From Chamaecyparis obtusa (Eukaryota > Streptophyta > Pinopsida > Cupressales > Cupressaceae), in the NCBI GenBank assembly GCA_027943335.1, contig BSBK01003560.1, positions 2,152,001-2,216,000 on the forward strand: a DNA stretch of 64,000 nucleotides. The letters are read 5' to 3'. The notes beneath the pieces were generated by a model, which saw only the letters and a program-made list of their open reading frames with translations, was not told where the DNA came from and made no database searches. Both the position numbers and the translations under genes were made by a program. Below, piece after piece: positions 12,641 to 23,599 of this stretch (within the stretch, counting starts at the first letter, position 1; each line of letters begins with the position of its first letter).

Positions 12641-13170
12641 TAGTGACTCCACTCTTATGTTTTATAACAAATGTATAACTCTACAAATATTCAACCCATT
12701 TCATATGTCTCTAACTCAACTTATTCTGACTATCCAAATACTGTAAAGCCTTATGATCAGTATACAACAAAAATTCACTTGGTATCAAGTAATGTCTCCA
12801 TTTCTTCAAGGTTTGAACAATAGCATAGAATTCTTGATCATACACAAAATATTTCCTTTTTGCATCATTCAACTTTTCACTAAATAAAGCAATAGGTTTA
12901 CCTTCTTAACTCAACATAGCTCCTATTGCACTACCACTTGCATCACATTCAACTTGAAATACATTATTGATTTTAGGAAATGCTAAAATAGGTAATTCAA
13001 CAACCTTCTACTTCTGAGTCTCAAAACTTTTATCAGCTCCATGTGTCCACTTGAATTCTATTTTATCTCCCCTCATAGTCTCAGTCATAGCATTACAAAT
13101 AGAACTAAAATTCCTAATGAAATTTTGGTAAAAAATTTCCAAACCATGAAATGATCTTACCTCACTAGCA
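12640..13170 (-). pseudogene. pol: GYP-A RNase H
   Basis: This is the gypsy RNase H that removes the RNA template. It follows reverse transcriptase after the conserved linker FHGLEIFYQNFIRNFSS and KFEWTHGADKSFE-like residues. It is degraded by stops near 12907 and 13013, each matched by Gln codons (CAA, CAG) in GYP-B. The region reads on to a relic of the GVTNRV-ALSRR motif that marks the domain end. Confidence 0.75.
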
Positions 13171-13870
13171 TTTTCAGGTGTTGGACAATTCAAAATAGCT
13201 TCAGCCTTTTCAGGATCCATCTTTAAACCATCAACTGAAATCACAAATCCCAAATACAAAATCTCCTTTTTCATGAAGGAACATGTTTTCAGGTTTATCA
13301 GAAACTTTTATTCTTTTAATCTCTACAACACTTGTTTAACATGTAGTAAATGCTCTTCTCTAGTCTTACTGAATATCATAATGTCATCAAGATATAAAAT
13401 CACAAATTTACCTAATAATTTCTTCAAAACCTCATTCATCAATCTCATAAAAGTACTCCGTGCATTAGTTAAACCAAAAGGCATAACCAACCACTCATAC
13501 AAACCTTCTCTTGTCTTAAAATCAGTCTTCCATTCATCACCTTCTCTGATTTTGATATGATGATATCCACTTTTCAAATCAATTTTGGTAAACTACTTTT
13601 CTCCAATCAAACTATCCATTATGTCATCCATTCTCGGTATAAGAAACCTATATATTGTTGTTATCTTGTTTATTGCTCTGTAATCAGTACACATTCACCA
13701 TTCTCCATTCTTCTTAGGTGCCAATACAACTGGTACTACATAAGGAATCAAAATTTCTTGAATCAAACCTTTCTATAACAATTCTTGAATTTGTTGGTTC
13801 AGTTCCTGATTCTCGGTGGTCATGTCAACTGATGTGGTGCCTTATTTGGTAAACTAGCTCTAGAGATTAA
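13170..13870 (-). pseudogene. pol: GYP-A reverse transcriptase
   Basis: This is gypsy reverse transcriptase. Motifs in order are a DLISRASLPNKAPH lead-in (upstream, near 13845), a decayed finger region, then [31 protein letters not shown] and the catalytic [13 protein letters not shown] near 13385-13410. The YLDD box is intact. The segment 13323-13577 is open, but stops separate it from the flanking parts. GYP-B lacks exactly this catalytic box. Confidence 0.9.
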
Positions 13871-14430
13871 ATCCATGCAATGATCAATGCTTCTCTTCAG
13901 TGCCAAACCATCAAGTACATTATTAGAAATGATCTCCTTATACTTGATGAGTATCTTATCAATCTCTTCTGGGACACTAACCTCTATTTTTTTACTTGAT
14001 TTGTTAGGAATCACAACAAAACATACATCATTCTTCTTCAAATCCTTAGAAAACTTTATTCCTTCCATCAAGAAAAATTTCATAGATATACAAACACTAC
14101 TAACAGGTTCTTCAATCAAATGTAACAAGATTTGTCTTCTCCCATCAGCCCAAATAGTATATTTATGCAATATCCCATCATATATAACATGTCTATCATA
14201 TTACCAAGGTCTACCCAAAAAAATATGACAACAATCCATATGCATGATATCACATAACACCTTATCATAGAACTTTCCAATTTTCAAATTCACATAACAT
14301 TGTTCACTTACCAAGAGTGTATGCTCATCCTTGATCCATGAAATCTGATAGGGTTTTAGGTGTTTCAACCTTTCCAACTGCAACTTTGTAACTATTTCCT
14401 CAGATGCCAAATTCTCTGAGCTTCTACTAT
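13820..14430 (-). pseudogene. pol: GYP-A linker between protease and reverse transcriptase
   Basis: The segment runs from HIFLGRPW at the end of the protease (about 14205) to the DLISRASLPNKAPH block that precedes the reverse transcriptase. It includes the KNDVCFVVIPNKSSKK and PEEIDKILIKYKEII stretches, conserved in GYP-B at 39643-39918. No separate function is known. Confidence 0.7.
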
Positions 14431-14640
14431 CAATAATTACCTTCTACACTTCATCAGAAACTCTACATCTAGTCTTGAAAAAATCTTTCCTTACTAGATC
14501 TTCCTTATTAATTTCACTCCAATGTGCTCTCTGAACCATTAAGTTATTTTCCTTCCCTGGTTCATTCGGTGAATCTTCTTGCACCAACATATTTCTACTA
14601 CTACCAACCTTCTTACTTGCATGTGTACACTCAAATGATC
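14195..14640 (-). pseudogene. pol: GYP-A aspartic protease, active site altered
   Basis: This is retropepsin-like protease, which matures the polyprotein. The active-site region reads VIIDSRSSENLASEE (about 14410-14440). The DSG triad of the family has become DSR. The C-terminal ILGRPW-type motif is HIFLGRPW at about 14204-14230. The zinc knuckle just upstream (about 14630-14670) is CYNYGEEGHRSFEC, with the second Cys replaced by Tyr. GYP-B keeps the knuckle (CYNCGQEGHKSFEC) but has ESG in its protease. Confidence 0.82.
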
Positions 14641-15259
14641 TATGTCCTTCTTCTCCATAATTGTAACAAGTTCCTTAGAATCTGCCTCTGCTATAACCAC
14701 CTCAGTACTTATTTCCTTTTCTTCTAGTTGAACTTTCACCTTTTCACTCGGTCTTGCCTTTATCCAGATTTGTTTTGTCCTGGTCAGATCTATTGTTTTC
14801 ACCATAAGATCTACCTCTTCCTCTAGGAAATCTACCACCTCTACCTCTATGTCTTTTCTCATGTCTTTTGTTTAATTTCTCCTCAACTTTCAAGGAAAAT
14901 TGATAAGCTTCCTCAATGTTTTCCAACTTAACCAAACTGATTTCTTCTTGGATGGAAACTCTCAATCCATTCAGGTACCTAGCAATTCTTTCCACTTCAT
15001 CTTCATCATGTCTAGATCTTATATCTAACCTATAAAATTCCTCAGTATAATCTTTTACCGATCTATCTTTCCGCCTCAAACTTTGCATTCACCTAACTAG
15101 GTTAATCTTGTAATCACAAGGTTAAAAATTTCCTTTCAACTTATTTACCATCTTATTCCATACCTTGATTTTTTCTTTTCCTTTCCTCTTTCTATCCAAT
15201 TGCAGATGCTCCCACCACAAGGATGCATGACTCTTCAGCTTTGTGCTTTCAATCTTCAC
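14600..15259 (-). pseudogene. gag: GYP-A gag, C-terminal part
   Basis: This is Gag from SHASLWWEHL (capsid helix region) through YLNGLRVSIQEEISLV and NIEEAYQFSLKVEEKL to an Arg/Gly-rich nucleic-acid-binding stretch (RGRGGRFPRGRGR) and the zinc knuckle. The N-terminal part lies at 23600-23935 beyond the NA-1 insertion. The two parts join at the CTTCT target site. Stops are present near 15090-15120. Confidence 0.88.
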
Positions 15260-15264
15260 CTTCT

Positions 15265-16492
15265 TGTTAATCTCTATTGAGCATTTTTGGTTGTAATTAG
15301 TATCAAAGGATAGTAAATAGGTCAGTCGGTTATTTACATTGAGACAATTGATAACTAGAAGTAAGACAAAGCAGTCGGTAAAGCCTTATACTGAGCATCA
15401 CACAGTTAACCGAGCACCAGTAACACCGACATTGATGGTCAGTAAACACCGAGCATTGCAGTATACACTGAGCAGATTATACAGTGTTTACCAATGATCA
15501 CATTACATGGCATAGTAATCTGAAATGGCACATTATTCTATGCAAATGGTTATAACAGATCGTAAAATGGTTTACCAAGATCGAGGAGCATTTATTGTAA
15601 AAGATATTCATTAAATGCAATGATTATCTTATTTGTATTAGTTGATCTAGGTTATTTTGCACCGTAGATCTTAGGGTTATGATTTTCTTTTGTAACCTAA
15701 TTTTTTTTTAAGCGGAAAAAATAGAACACTATATATTGTATATGTTCGCACCATTTTATGGGGTTGTTGAACTGATATATATGAATCATGGAGCACTTGA
15801 AGAAATTGCCTATCTTCAAGACAATTAGTTTACCAAGCAGAACAGAGTACAATGTTTTTTAGATTTAATAGAATCAGACAAGGCTACTGAGCAGAATAGA
15901 GAAGAGAACCATCACAGATAAGGTGATATTTTGATAAGCACTTATAGATATGTTTTAGACAATTGAGTTGTCAACTAGCAGATAGTTTGCCTATTACTTT
16001 CTGATAATTGTGATAGATTTTTTATGAAATCTCTTAACAAAGTAGACTTAACAGTCTTTGTATAAATCTCTTAACCGAGTACACACTTCATATAGTGTTG
16101 TTAAATCCTATAAGTAGGTAGATCTAGCTGATCTAATATGTTACTGCTAAAAGGGTAAGATCACCAGAAGTGATCAAAACTTGTAGCCTTAATAGGCAAA
16201 CCTTTTCTATCTGCAGCAGTGAAAAATTTGTGGGTGTCATCCCCACAGTAGTTTTTACCTTCTAACAGGGGTTTCTATGTTACCAAAATACTTGTGTTAT
16301 GTGATTGTCATATTGATTTCATATTGTTTACTTTCTTAAGTTAACTAGATGATTGATTTATGCAATTAGATTCAAGTTATTTTGATCGGTTATCACAGTA
16401 TTCAGTTATAGATTAGAAAGTTTTGCAACTAAAGTTTTAAAGGCACTGATTCACCCCTCCCTTCTTAGTACCTATCTCTCCTAATTCCAACA
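15265..16492 (+). repeat. NA-1 5' LTR
   Basis: This 1,228-bp copy pairs with 22404-23594. It begins TGTTAATCTC and ends AATTCCAACA. It contains several copies of an ACCGAG-type word, including TTAACCGAGCACCAG at about 15406-15420. Confidence 0.93.
15729..15738 (+). promoter_or_regulatory. TATA-like box in NA-1 LTR
   Basis: CTATATATTG is the best TATA match in the LTR and is conserved in the 3' copy near 22870. LTRs normally carry the element promoter, so this is the likely U3 core promoter. There is no direct evidence for a start site. Confidence 0.45.
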
Positions 16493-16494
16493 AT

Positions 16495-16509
16495 TGGTAT
16501 TAGAGCTTG
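16495..16509 (+). other. NA-1 primer-binding site (initiator Met tRNA)
   Basis: TGGTATTAGAGCTTG begins two bases after the LTR end. It matches the TGGTATCAGAGC complement of plant initiator-Met tRNA with one C-to-T change in the core. Confidence 0.85.
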
Positions 16510-16556
16510 ATTCTCTTGTTTAAAAGTTTAACCATTGAAGGGAAAAGATCTAAGTC

Positions 16557-17960
16557 ATGGAGAGATACAAACTTGACAAGACTATTGAGAATTAGAAGAT
16601 ACAAATGTAGATGTTTGTGGAACAATATAAACAAGCCAAGGTAGAACTGAAGAAATTACTGGTTGAAAGAAAGAACCTTGCAATTTAGTAGGACAAAATA
16701 AGCTATCATGAAGAACCTATTGATGACATATTTGATCATATTGGATCAAGCTTTAGAAGCATCTCTGACGGATCCGAAAGCATAATCTATGAATTATGTG
16801 AAAAGAATCAGCATCTATGCGAGCAAGTGAAAGCACTTCAAATCGGTCATGAATGTCAAATGGTGAGAATGGTGGAAATCATGAACAATGGTAGACAAGC
16901 TGAACAAGATCAAAATCTAGCTATTGAAGGCTGAAGACTGATGATTGAACAACTTCAAGCAAAAGAAAGTGAAATCCAGAGACTCACTGATCGTCACTTC
17001 CAAGTATCAAATCAAATGATGACAGTTAATCAAGAAATGAACCAAGTAAATGGAGAATTATCAAGAAGACTTGAAGATGTAGCAACACTTAGAGAAGATA
17101 ATGAAAAACTGAGAAATGAAATAAAAACACAAAAGCAACATAATGAGATGATGAAGATAGCTAAGGACAGCTCTAAAAAGATTGATGATTTTCTGACTAA
17201 TCAGAGGAGATTCGGAAGCAAAGCTGGTATAGGCTACACTGGTGAAGGAGATTCATCACAACAAGCTAAAGAAGTCAACAACAATCAAAGTCAAAAACCT
17301 AAAGTGTTGACATGCTACTGCTGTGGAAAACCAGGACATACATCTAATGTGTGCAGAAGCAAAGCACAAGGTAAACCTCCTGTCATTCCTAAGTTCAATG
17401 GATATTGTTATTATTGTGGTAAGTTTGGACATCCAACTTATGAATGCAGAGAAAAGAAGAATGACATTGCTAATAACACTACTAAAGAGAAAATATGCTA
17501 TATTTGTAATAAGTATGGACACACTGCAAGAGACTGTAAGGCAAAAATGAAGCAGGTCTAGACACCTAAAGAGAAACTACAACAAAAGCCATATCAACTG
17601 AACAGACAAGGTAACTCATATGTTTGGGATTATAATACATGGACTAATTGTACTACATGTGGTCTGTATGGACATATTGCAGTAAACTGTTACAGAAAGA
17701 GTCAGATTGGACAATCAAGTAACTGGACAAATGCAGGAATGGCATGTATGCATTGTCACAAGGTCGGTCATGTAAGCAAGAACTGCAGAGACCGAGCACT
17801 TGATGAAAACCATATATTTGAGAGTGGATATAACATTGTAGAAATTACAAAGTTAAGGAACACAATGTGGAAGATGGCATCCAATGAGAATGCTGATTCA
17901 AGTAACACTGTCAATGAAACCTCATCCACTAGATTGGGTGACATCGGTACCTCCACTTAA
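16557..17960 (+). pseudogene. NA-1 ORF1: coiled-coil protein with five CCHC zinc knuckles
   Basis: A single frame of 467 codons from ATG 16557, interrupted by six stops. Five of the six would be Gln codons (CAG) and one an Arg codon (CGA) if a C-to-T change is undone. The first 250 residues are charged and heptad-like (QLQAKESEIQRLTD, REDNEKLRNEIKTQK), suggesting a coiled coil. Five CX2CX4HX4C knuckles follow: CYCCGKPGH at about 17311, CYYCGKFGH at 17404, CYICNKYGH at 17492, CTTCGLYGH at 17649 and CMHCHKVGH at 17742. All 20 metal ligands are intact. Knuckles of this type bind nucleic acid in Gag proteins, where one or two is usual. No UBN2 capsid motif was recognised. A role in binding or packaging element RNA is inferred. 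Confidence 0.85.
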
Positions 17961-18510
17961 GATGACAAAGGTATGTAAGGAACTGACATTTTAAATGATC
18001 ACATTTTACATACAGTTCCTTATATATGATGTACAAATACCAAATCTGCATGAATGAAGATGCACTATGGTTTATATGTTATAAGTTTGCAAATGTTATC
18101 TAGTCGGTAAAAGAAGAAACATGAGTTGGTTACCCATCAGTAATCACTATACAAGGTTAACCAACAATAGTTCAAACTGATGAAGAAACTCTATATTAAC
18201 CAAGCAAAAGATATTGTAGACATTACCAAGCAGATAGCCATTTCGTACTGAAAGTTAGGTCGTGCATTTGATACATCAAAGTTTGAGTGGGAATATCGAA
18301 AAACCCTATATATACATGGAAACAGAGTTCATTATTACATCACGATTTTGAAGAAAGGAGATTTTAATAGAGAAGAGTTTGAGCTAAAATTTTTAGAATA
18401 GATTCAAAGCAACTAGATCAAACCAATGACAATTTCTTCGATGATAACAAGTAAGTTCATCTACCTATCGAACACTGGTTATCTATTTTTTGCCAAAACC
18501 CTAGAAATAA
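17961..18510 (+). promoter_or_regulatory. NA-1 inter-ORF spacer with TATA-like box
   Basis: 550 bp without coding sequence separate the two ORFs. CTATATATAC at 18306-18315 is a better TATA match than the one in the LTR. It lies about 120 bp before an ATG at 18427 and 205 bp before the opening of the ORF2 frame. This suggests a separate ORF2 transcript, although a spliced transcript from the LTR is equally possible. Confidence 0.35.
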
Positions 18511-21500
18511 TTTATCGCATCATCTTCAACCGTGAGAAAGTCACAGAACATTGAGGAGGAAGTGGAATTAATTGTTAGGGCACACTTTGCTGAAGAAAAA
18601 TTCAAACCTCATCCTAAGGTTGTAGCACAAACGGATGATATGGGCACATTCTCTAGTATTCCTGATAAGGTTTTGTTAATAGAAGATGTTAGGGCTTACA
18701 TTCACTACAAGATCGGTGAAGTATGTGACTTTGAGACCATAGTAGCTTATCAACAAGTCTGTGGACCAAATGGTAAGATCAAATTCGAGCATAAAAAGAT
18801 TGAGGAATCAGGGTTACATTGTTTCACATACTTCCCGCAATCATTTCACAATGACTGGATATGAATCATGCTTAGCAGATTCCATGATGGAAAATTTTGG
18901 CTAGACAAACCAATTGAGGTCACCAAGAAGATTATCAGTAGGGTTACTGGGTACCCTACAACTGACAAAGCCAAAGCATTTCAAATTTCATCTCGTCCTT
19001 ACATAGAAAAGAACATGAGAGATCAATGGGATGGTAGGGCACTAAATATTTCAACTATCAAAGATCTAGTGGTAAGATTTGTAGCTCATGTCATTAGGTA
19101 CAAGATATTTCAATCAAGCAAACTGAATAGTGTACCTTGCAGCACCGTGGACATGGCTTACAAAATTGTGAAGAAAGATCACCAGGTTGATCTTGCCAAG
19201 CTACTACTACACCAACTACATGACAACATGAAGACAATAAAAGAAAAGAAGTCCAATACATGTAAGTACGGATCACTGCTTGTCTATACATTCCTCTATT
19301 TACAAAAATTTGTACCAGGTATTGGAAAAGTTAACTGGCAATCAGATAGACCGATAACTGCTCAGATCGGTGATATGATGAGAAGTCTAGGAGACAATGT
19401 GAACAAGGATTTCCATGCATATTTCAAGGAATTTCAAACAAGAATGCAACAAAGAAGCAGAATTCAAAAGAATTAGTAAGAAAATTTGAAGATGACATAT
19501 GCTTTTTTGTAAGTACAGACCACTCAATGATAAAGGCAATAGAACTGAGAATAAAATGGCTAGCACCAATGGGTTATGAAATGAATCATGATTTCACTTT
19601 GAAATCTATCAATGCATTGCTAGCATTACTGATTGACATCACTGCCAATAGGTTTGGAGTGTATGAGGAAGCTAAGTCTAGAATCTCAATGGACATTGAG
19701 ATCGGTAAAATGTCAAGAAGGGAAAAGAAAATGAAAAAGGATCTCATATAAAAATATGGAACTACATCTAACTCACCTAAGGAGTCATTGGTTGATGAAG
19801 CAACTGAAGGTCAATTACAGTTGGCTGACAAACCCTATGACAGTGAGGAGACCGAGTCAGACAAAGAAAAGGATAACACACCAGTTCCTCCCACCAATGA
19901 TGAAGAAGAATATCAACTTCCTACAATTGATAAACAAGATACTCAGCTACCTGAACCTAAGAGAATGAGGACATGTTCAACAACTACAACCCAATCAACC
20001 GAGCAGAAAGAAGAAGCAGAAAAAGTTGCAAAAAGAAGAGCAGCCACACCGACAAAGAAATACATCAAGAGAAAGAACAAGAAGGTGGCTGAACCACCAA
20101 AGAAAAAGAGGAAATACATAAGGAGTAAGGAAGACATAGAGGAGACTGACACTGAAAATGATCCTGATCAATTTAAGCTAGTTTGTAACAGGGATAGTAC
20201 CATAGAAGAAATAATTGAAGATATTATTGAGAATGTAAATCTTAATGATCCAGGCATAGGCAAATTCAACAACATGTCAATTGAGGACAAGACAAAGATA
20301 GAACATGCTATTGTTCAAATGATGATCAAGTTCAAAAGAGTACTGATGGAATTTGCATGTCAACTGCCGAAGGAACTTGATGATAAAATAAATGAAAGAT
20401 GGGCTATTGCTTTAGACACAGAGAAAAGAAAAAGAGAACTCTCTCTAGGGCATGCAACCACACACTTTAGCTATGCTGAGGTAAGTGAATACATGACAAG
20501 GTATCAGCCTAGATTTTTAGTCAAGAATAGAGCTATGCAGATTATGGCTGAAAATGTAGATGATATGGATGTCATATGTGACTCTCTTTGGACATCAATT
20601 TTGAAAGTAGAAGAGAAAGCTGAACATGAAGCATATCTGAAACTTTCTAAAAAGAGACACAGTTCAAAAGGTAAAAGTATTTTCATTGATGATAATAAAG
20701 GCAAGAAAATAGAAGACACCGGTATATCAGTTACTGAGGTAATTGATATCACCGAGAAAAAGGAAGAAATCAAAGTTTCACAAGATGCACCAGATCAAGC
20801 TAAGATCCACTTGCAAAAGAAAACCAATGATGATGCACTCATTGTGGACATCACTAACGGTGATCCTGATGATAAGGATGATGAAGATGTAATAATTACA
20901 CAATACAAAGATGAAGCATTAAACACTAACAATGTGTGTACATCTCTACCAGGTGAACTACTTGTACTTGTAGAGGCCGCTGAAATAATTTCACAAGTAC
21001 AACCTGATGCCTCTCATCTTGAGCCAACCAAAGATACAACTAAGATTCAAGCACCTGAGCAACCTACAGATACAAATGAGCATGTCAAACCAAAGGCACA
21101 GTCTACAAAATCCAAGGAACCTGAAGAAACCAAGTCAACTAAGGTGAACCAACCTGACACTACCACCAAGACTCCCACTCAATCTACCAAGGAGAAAAAG
21201 AAGGATGATATAGTGTCCACTGGTAAGAATACTCTGAGGAGTGAAGAAAAAGCTATTGTTGTAAGTGAAAAGAAGTCACCTCTAGCCCCGAAGAAGAAAA
21301 AGAAGAAAGCCAAAGGGCTGGTCACCATTGATGAAGTTATCATTATACCTGAATTTGACCCAAGGACTCTAAACCCTGAGGAACTAAGTCGGTATGGGGA
21401 GTTATGTTCAAGGAAAGTGGCACAAGAAAAATTGAGGCAAGAACACAAATGCAAAGAAGTGTTAAATGATGTAAGGGATATTCTTCAACAGATAGTACCA

Positions 21501-22157
21501 AAAACAAACCTTGATGAGAATACTCCTATTTTAGAGCAACTTGCCAACCTCATTGATAGAATCAATGCCCTTGATATAGATACAGACAAAAGAATAGAAG
21601 AATAGGTAGAGTCAAAGATTCAACACAAATTGGCAAAAAGGATTAGCACTGAAGTGGTACTCAACAAGGTGAAATTATTTGAGTTCATTACCGAGGTAAA
21701 TTCTATCACCCAGGTAATCTGTCAACTTATAATAAAGCTTTGTACTACAAACACCTTCACTATTGAAATCAGTGAAAAGATAAAAGGTTTAGAAGAAGAA
21801 ATCAAGGAAAGTACACAAGCAACTATCACCGAGCCCACTACTTCCTTAAAGCACATTAACTAAGTTCAGGAACTCCGACAGCTGATAGCAGACTTAAGGA
21901 AACAAGAAGAGCACATCACCGATCAGGTCACAGAGTTACAGAAAGTACTCATTCCTTACCTAAAGATTTTTGAAACACATATTGTCAAAGCTGAGCAACT
22001 TGTGGCAACACCAGAGATTTCGGTGTTGGAAAATATCTTTGACATGCATGCACAAGTCGGTCTTGAGCAAATTGCTCTTACCAACTTGAAAGAGGAATGG
22101 GAAAACCTCTTGGAGTCTGTGAAGAAAACCCATCAACACATTTTTGATAAGATGTAA
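18511..22157 (+). pseudogene. NA-1 ORF2: large charged protein with orphan N-terminal domain
   Basis: About 1,215 codons. The frame opens after a stop at 18508; no ATG at the front is obvious. It continues to about 19470, shifts frame once between about 19440 and 19475, and then stays in one frame to TAA at 22155. Only a few stops interrupt it, one of them a TGA at 18862 explicable by CGA. The longest open piece is 605 codons (19788-21605). The N-terminal 300 residues form a globular domain (FHDGKFWLDKPIEV, then GYPTTDKAKAF, then VDLAKLLLHQLHDNM) resembling the uncharacterised plant-transposon-protein domain and the ORF at 973-2594. The middle is Lys/Glu/Thr-rich with nuclear-localisation-like clusters PPKKKRKY (near 20095) and PKKKKKKAKG (near 21290). 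The C-terminus is helical and heptad-like. No signal peptide or membrane segment is seen. Function unknown. Confidence 0.75.
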
Positions 22158-22390
22158 GTATACATTACCTAACTTTTTGGAATTTGGCATTATTATCAAA
22201 AAGGGGGAAAACATGTATATGCCAAATAATATATTTTTGATATGTATATTACATAATACCCGGATCATGCACCGAAGGGGACTACTTTTGTACTTAGAAG
22301 TTTTTGTAGTGGATATGTATATGGAAGAGACATAAGGGATATATAGAAACATTTTTGTCTATATACATTATGAAGTTTTGATACTAATGC

Positions 22391-22403
22391 CAAAGGGGGA
22401 GAT
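22391..22403 (+). other. NA-1 polypurine tract
   Basis: CAAAGGGGGAGAT lies immediately before the 3' LTR. It is the plus-strand primer site, of the AAGGGGGAGAT form common in plant copia elements. Confidence 0.85.
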
Positions 22404-23594
22404 TGTTAATCTCTATTGAGCATTTTTGGTTGTAATTAGTATCAAAGGACAGTAAACAGGTCGGTCGGTTATTTACATTGAGACAGTCAGTAACTAGAAG
22501 TAAGATAGAGCAGTCGGTAAAGCCTTATACCGAGTATCACACAGTTAACCGAGCACCAGTGACACTAAAACCGCTGGTCAGTAAACACCAAGCATTTTAG
22601 TATACACCGAGCAGATTATATAGTGTTTACCAATGATCACAGTAAATGACATAGTAATCTAAAATGGCACATTATTCTATGCAAATAGTTATAACAGATC
22701 GTAAAATGGTTTACCAAGATCGAGGAGCATTTATTGTAAAATATATTCATTAAATGCAATGATTATCTTATTTGTATTAGTTGATCTAGGTTATTTTGCA
22801 TCATAGATCTTAGGGTTATGATTTTCTTTTGTAACCTAATCTTTTTTTAAGCAGCAAAAACATAACACTATATATTGTATATGTTCGCACCATTTTATGG
22901 GGTTGTTGAATTGATATATATGAATCACGGAGCACTTGAAGAAATTGCCTATCTTTAAGACAATTAGTTTATCGAGCAGAACAAAGTATAGAGGTTTTTA
23001 GATTGAACAGAATTAGACAAGGCTACCAAGCAGAACAGAGCAGAGAACCATCACAGATAAGGTGATATTTTGATAAGCACTTATAGATATGTTTCAGACA
23101 ATTGAGTTGTCAACTAGCAGATAGTTTACCTATTACTTTCTAATAATTGTGATAGAGTTTTTGTGAAATCTGTTAACCGAGTACACACTTCATATAGTGT
23201 TGTTAAATCCTATAACTAGGTAGATCTACCTGATCTAATATGTTACTCCTAACAGGGTAAGATCACAATAAGTGATCAAAACTTGTAGCCTTAACAGGAA
23301 AACCTTTTCTATTTGTAGTAGTGAAGAATTTGTGGGTGTCATCCCCACCGTAGTTTTTACCTTCTAACAGGGGTTTCTACGTTACCAAAATACTTGTGTT
23401 ATGTGATTGTCATATTGATTTCATATTGTTTACTTTCTTAAGTTAGCTAGATGATTGATTTATGCAATTAGATTCAAGTTATTTTGATCGGTTATCATAG
23501 TATTCAGTTATAGATCAGAAAGTTTTGCAACTAAAGTTTTGAAGGCATTGATTCACCCCTCCCCTCTCAGTACCTATCTCTCCTAATTCCAATA
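22404..23594 (+). repeat. NA-1 3' LTR
   Basis: This 1,191-bp copy starts TGTTAATCTC and ends AATTCCAATA, a decayed CA terminus. The TSD CTTAT follows. Most differences from the 5' copy are transitions, many at CG dinucleotides. Confidence 0.93.
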
Positions 23595-23599
23595 CTTAT

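Larger units (their letters stand above)
15265..23594 (+). mobile_element. NA-1: copia-type LTR element without pol, two unusual ORFs
   Basis: An 8,330-bp element inserted into the gag of GYP-A in the opposite orientation. The LTRs begin TGTTAATC and end CCAACA/CCAATA. The TSD is CTTCT at 15260-15264 and CTTAT at 23595-23599, and the uninterrupted site can be seen in GYP-B near 41100. An initiator-Met type primer site follows the left LTR and a purine tract (AAAGGGGGAGAT) precedes the right one, as in copia elements. The 5.9-kb interior encodes a zinc-knuckle protein (ORF1) and a large charged protein (ORF2). No capsid, protease, integrase or reverse transcriptase motif was found, so it must have depended on a partner element. 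LTRs differ at roughly 10% of sites over the first 220 bases by eye. Confidence 0.9.

Noticed and set aside
18452..18531. Intron at the front of NA-1 ORF2
   Set aside because: A GTAAGT donor is present, but the nearest AG acceptors do not restore the ORF2 frame from the upstream ATG, so no intron is annotated.
21630..22157. Envelope-like gene at the 3' end of NA-1
   Set aside because: Position between the long ORF and the 3' LTR suggested an env-like gene, but the sequence is hydrophilic and heptad-like with no signal peptide or transmembrane segment.
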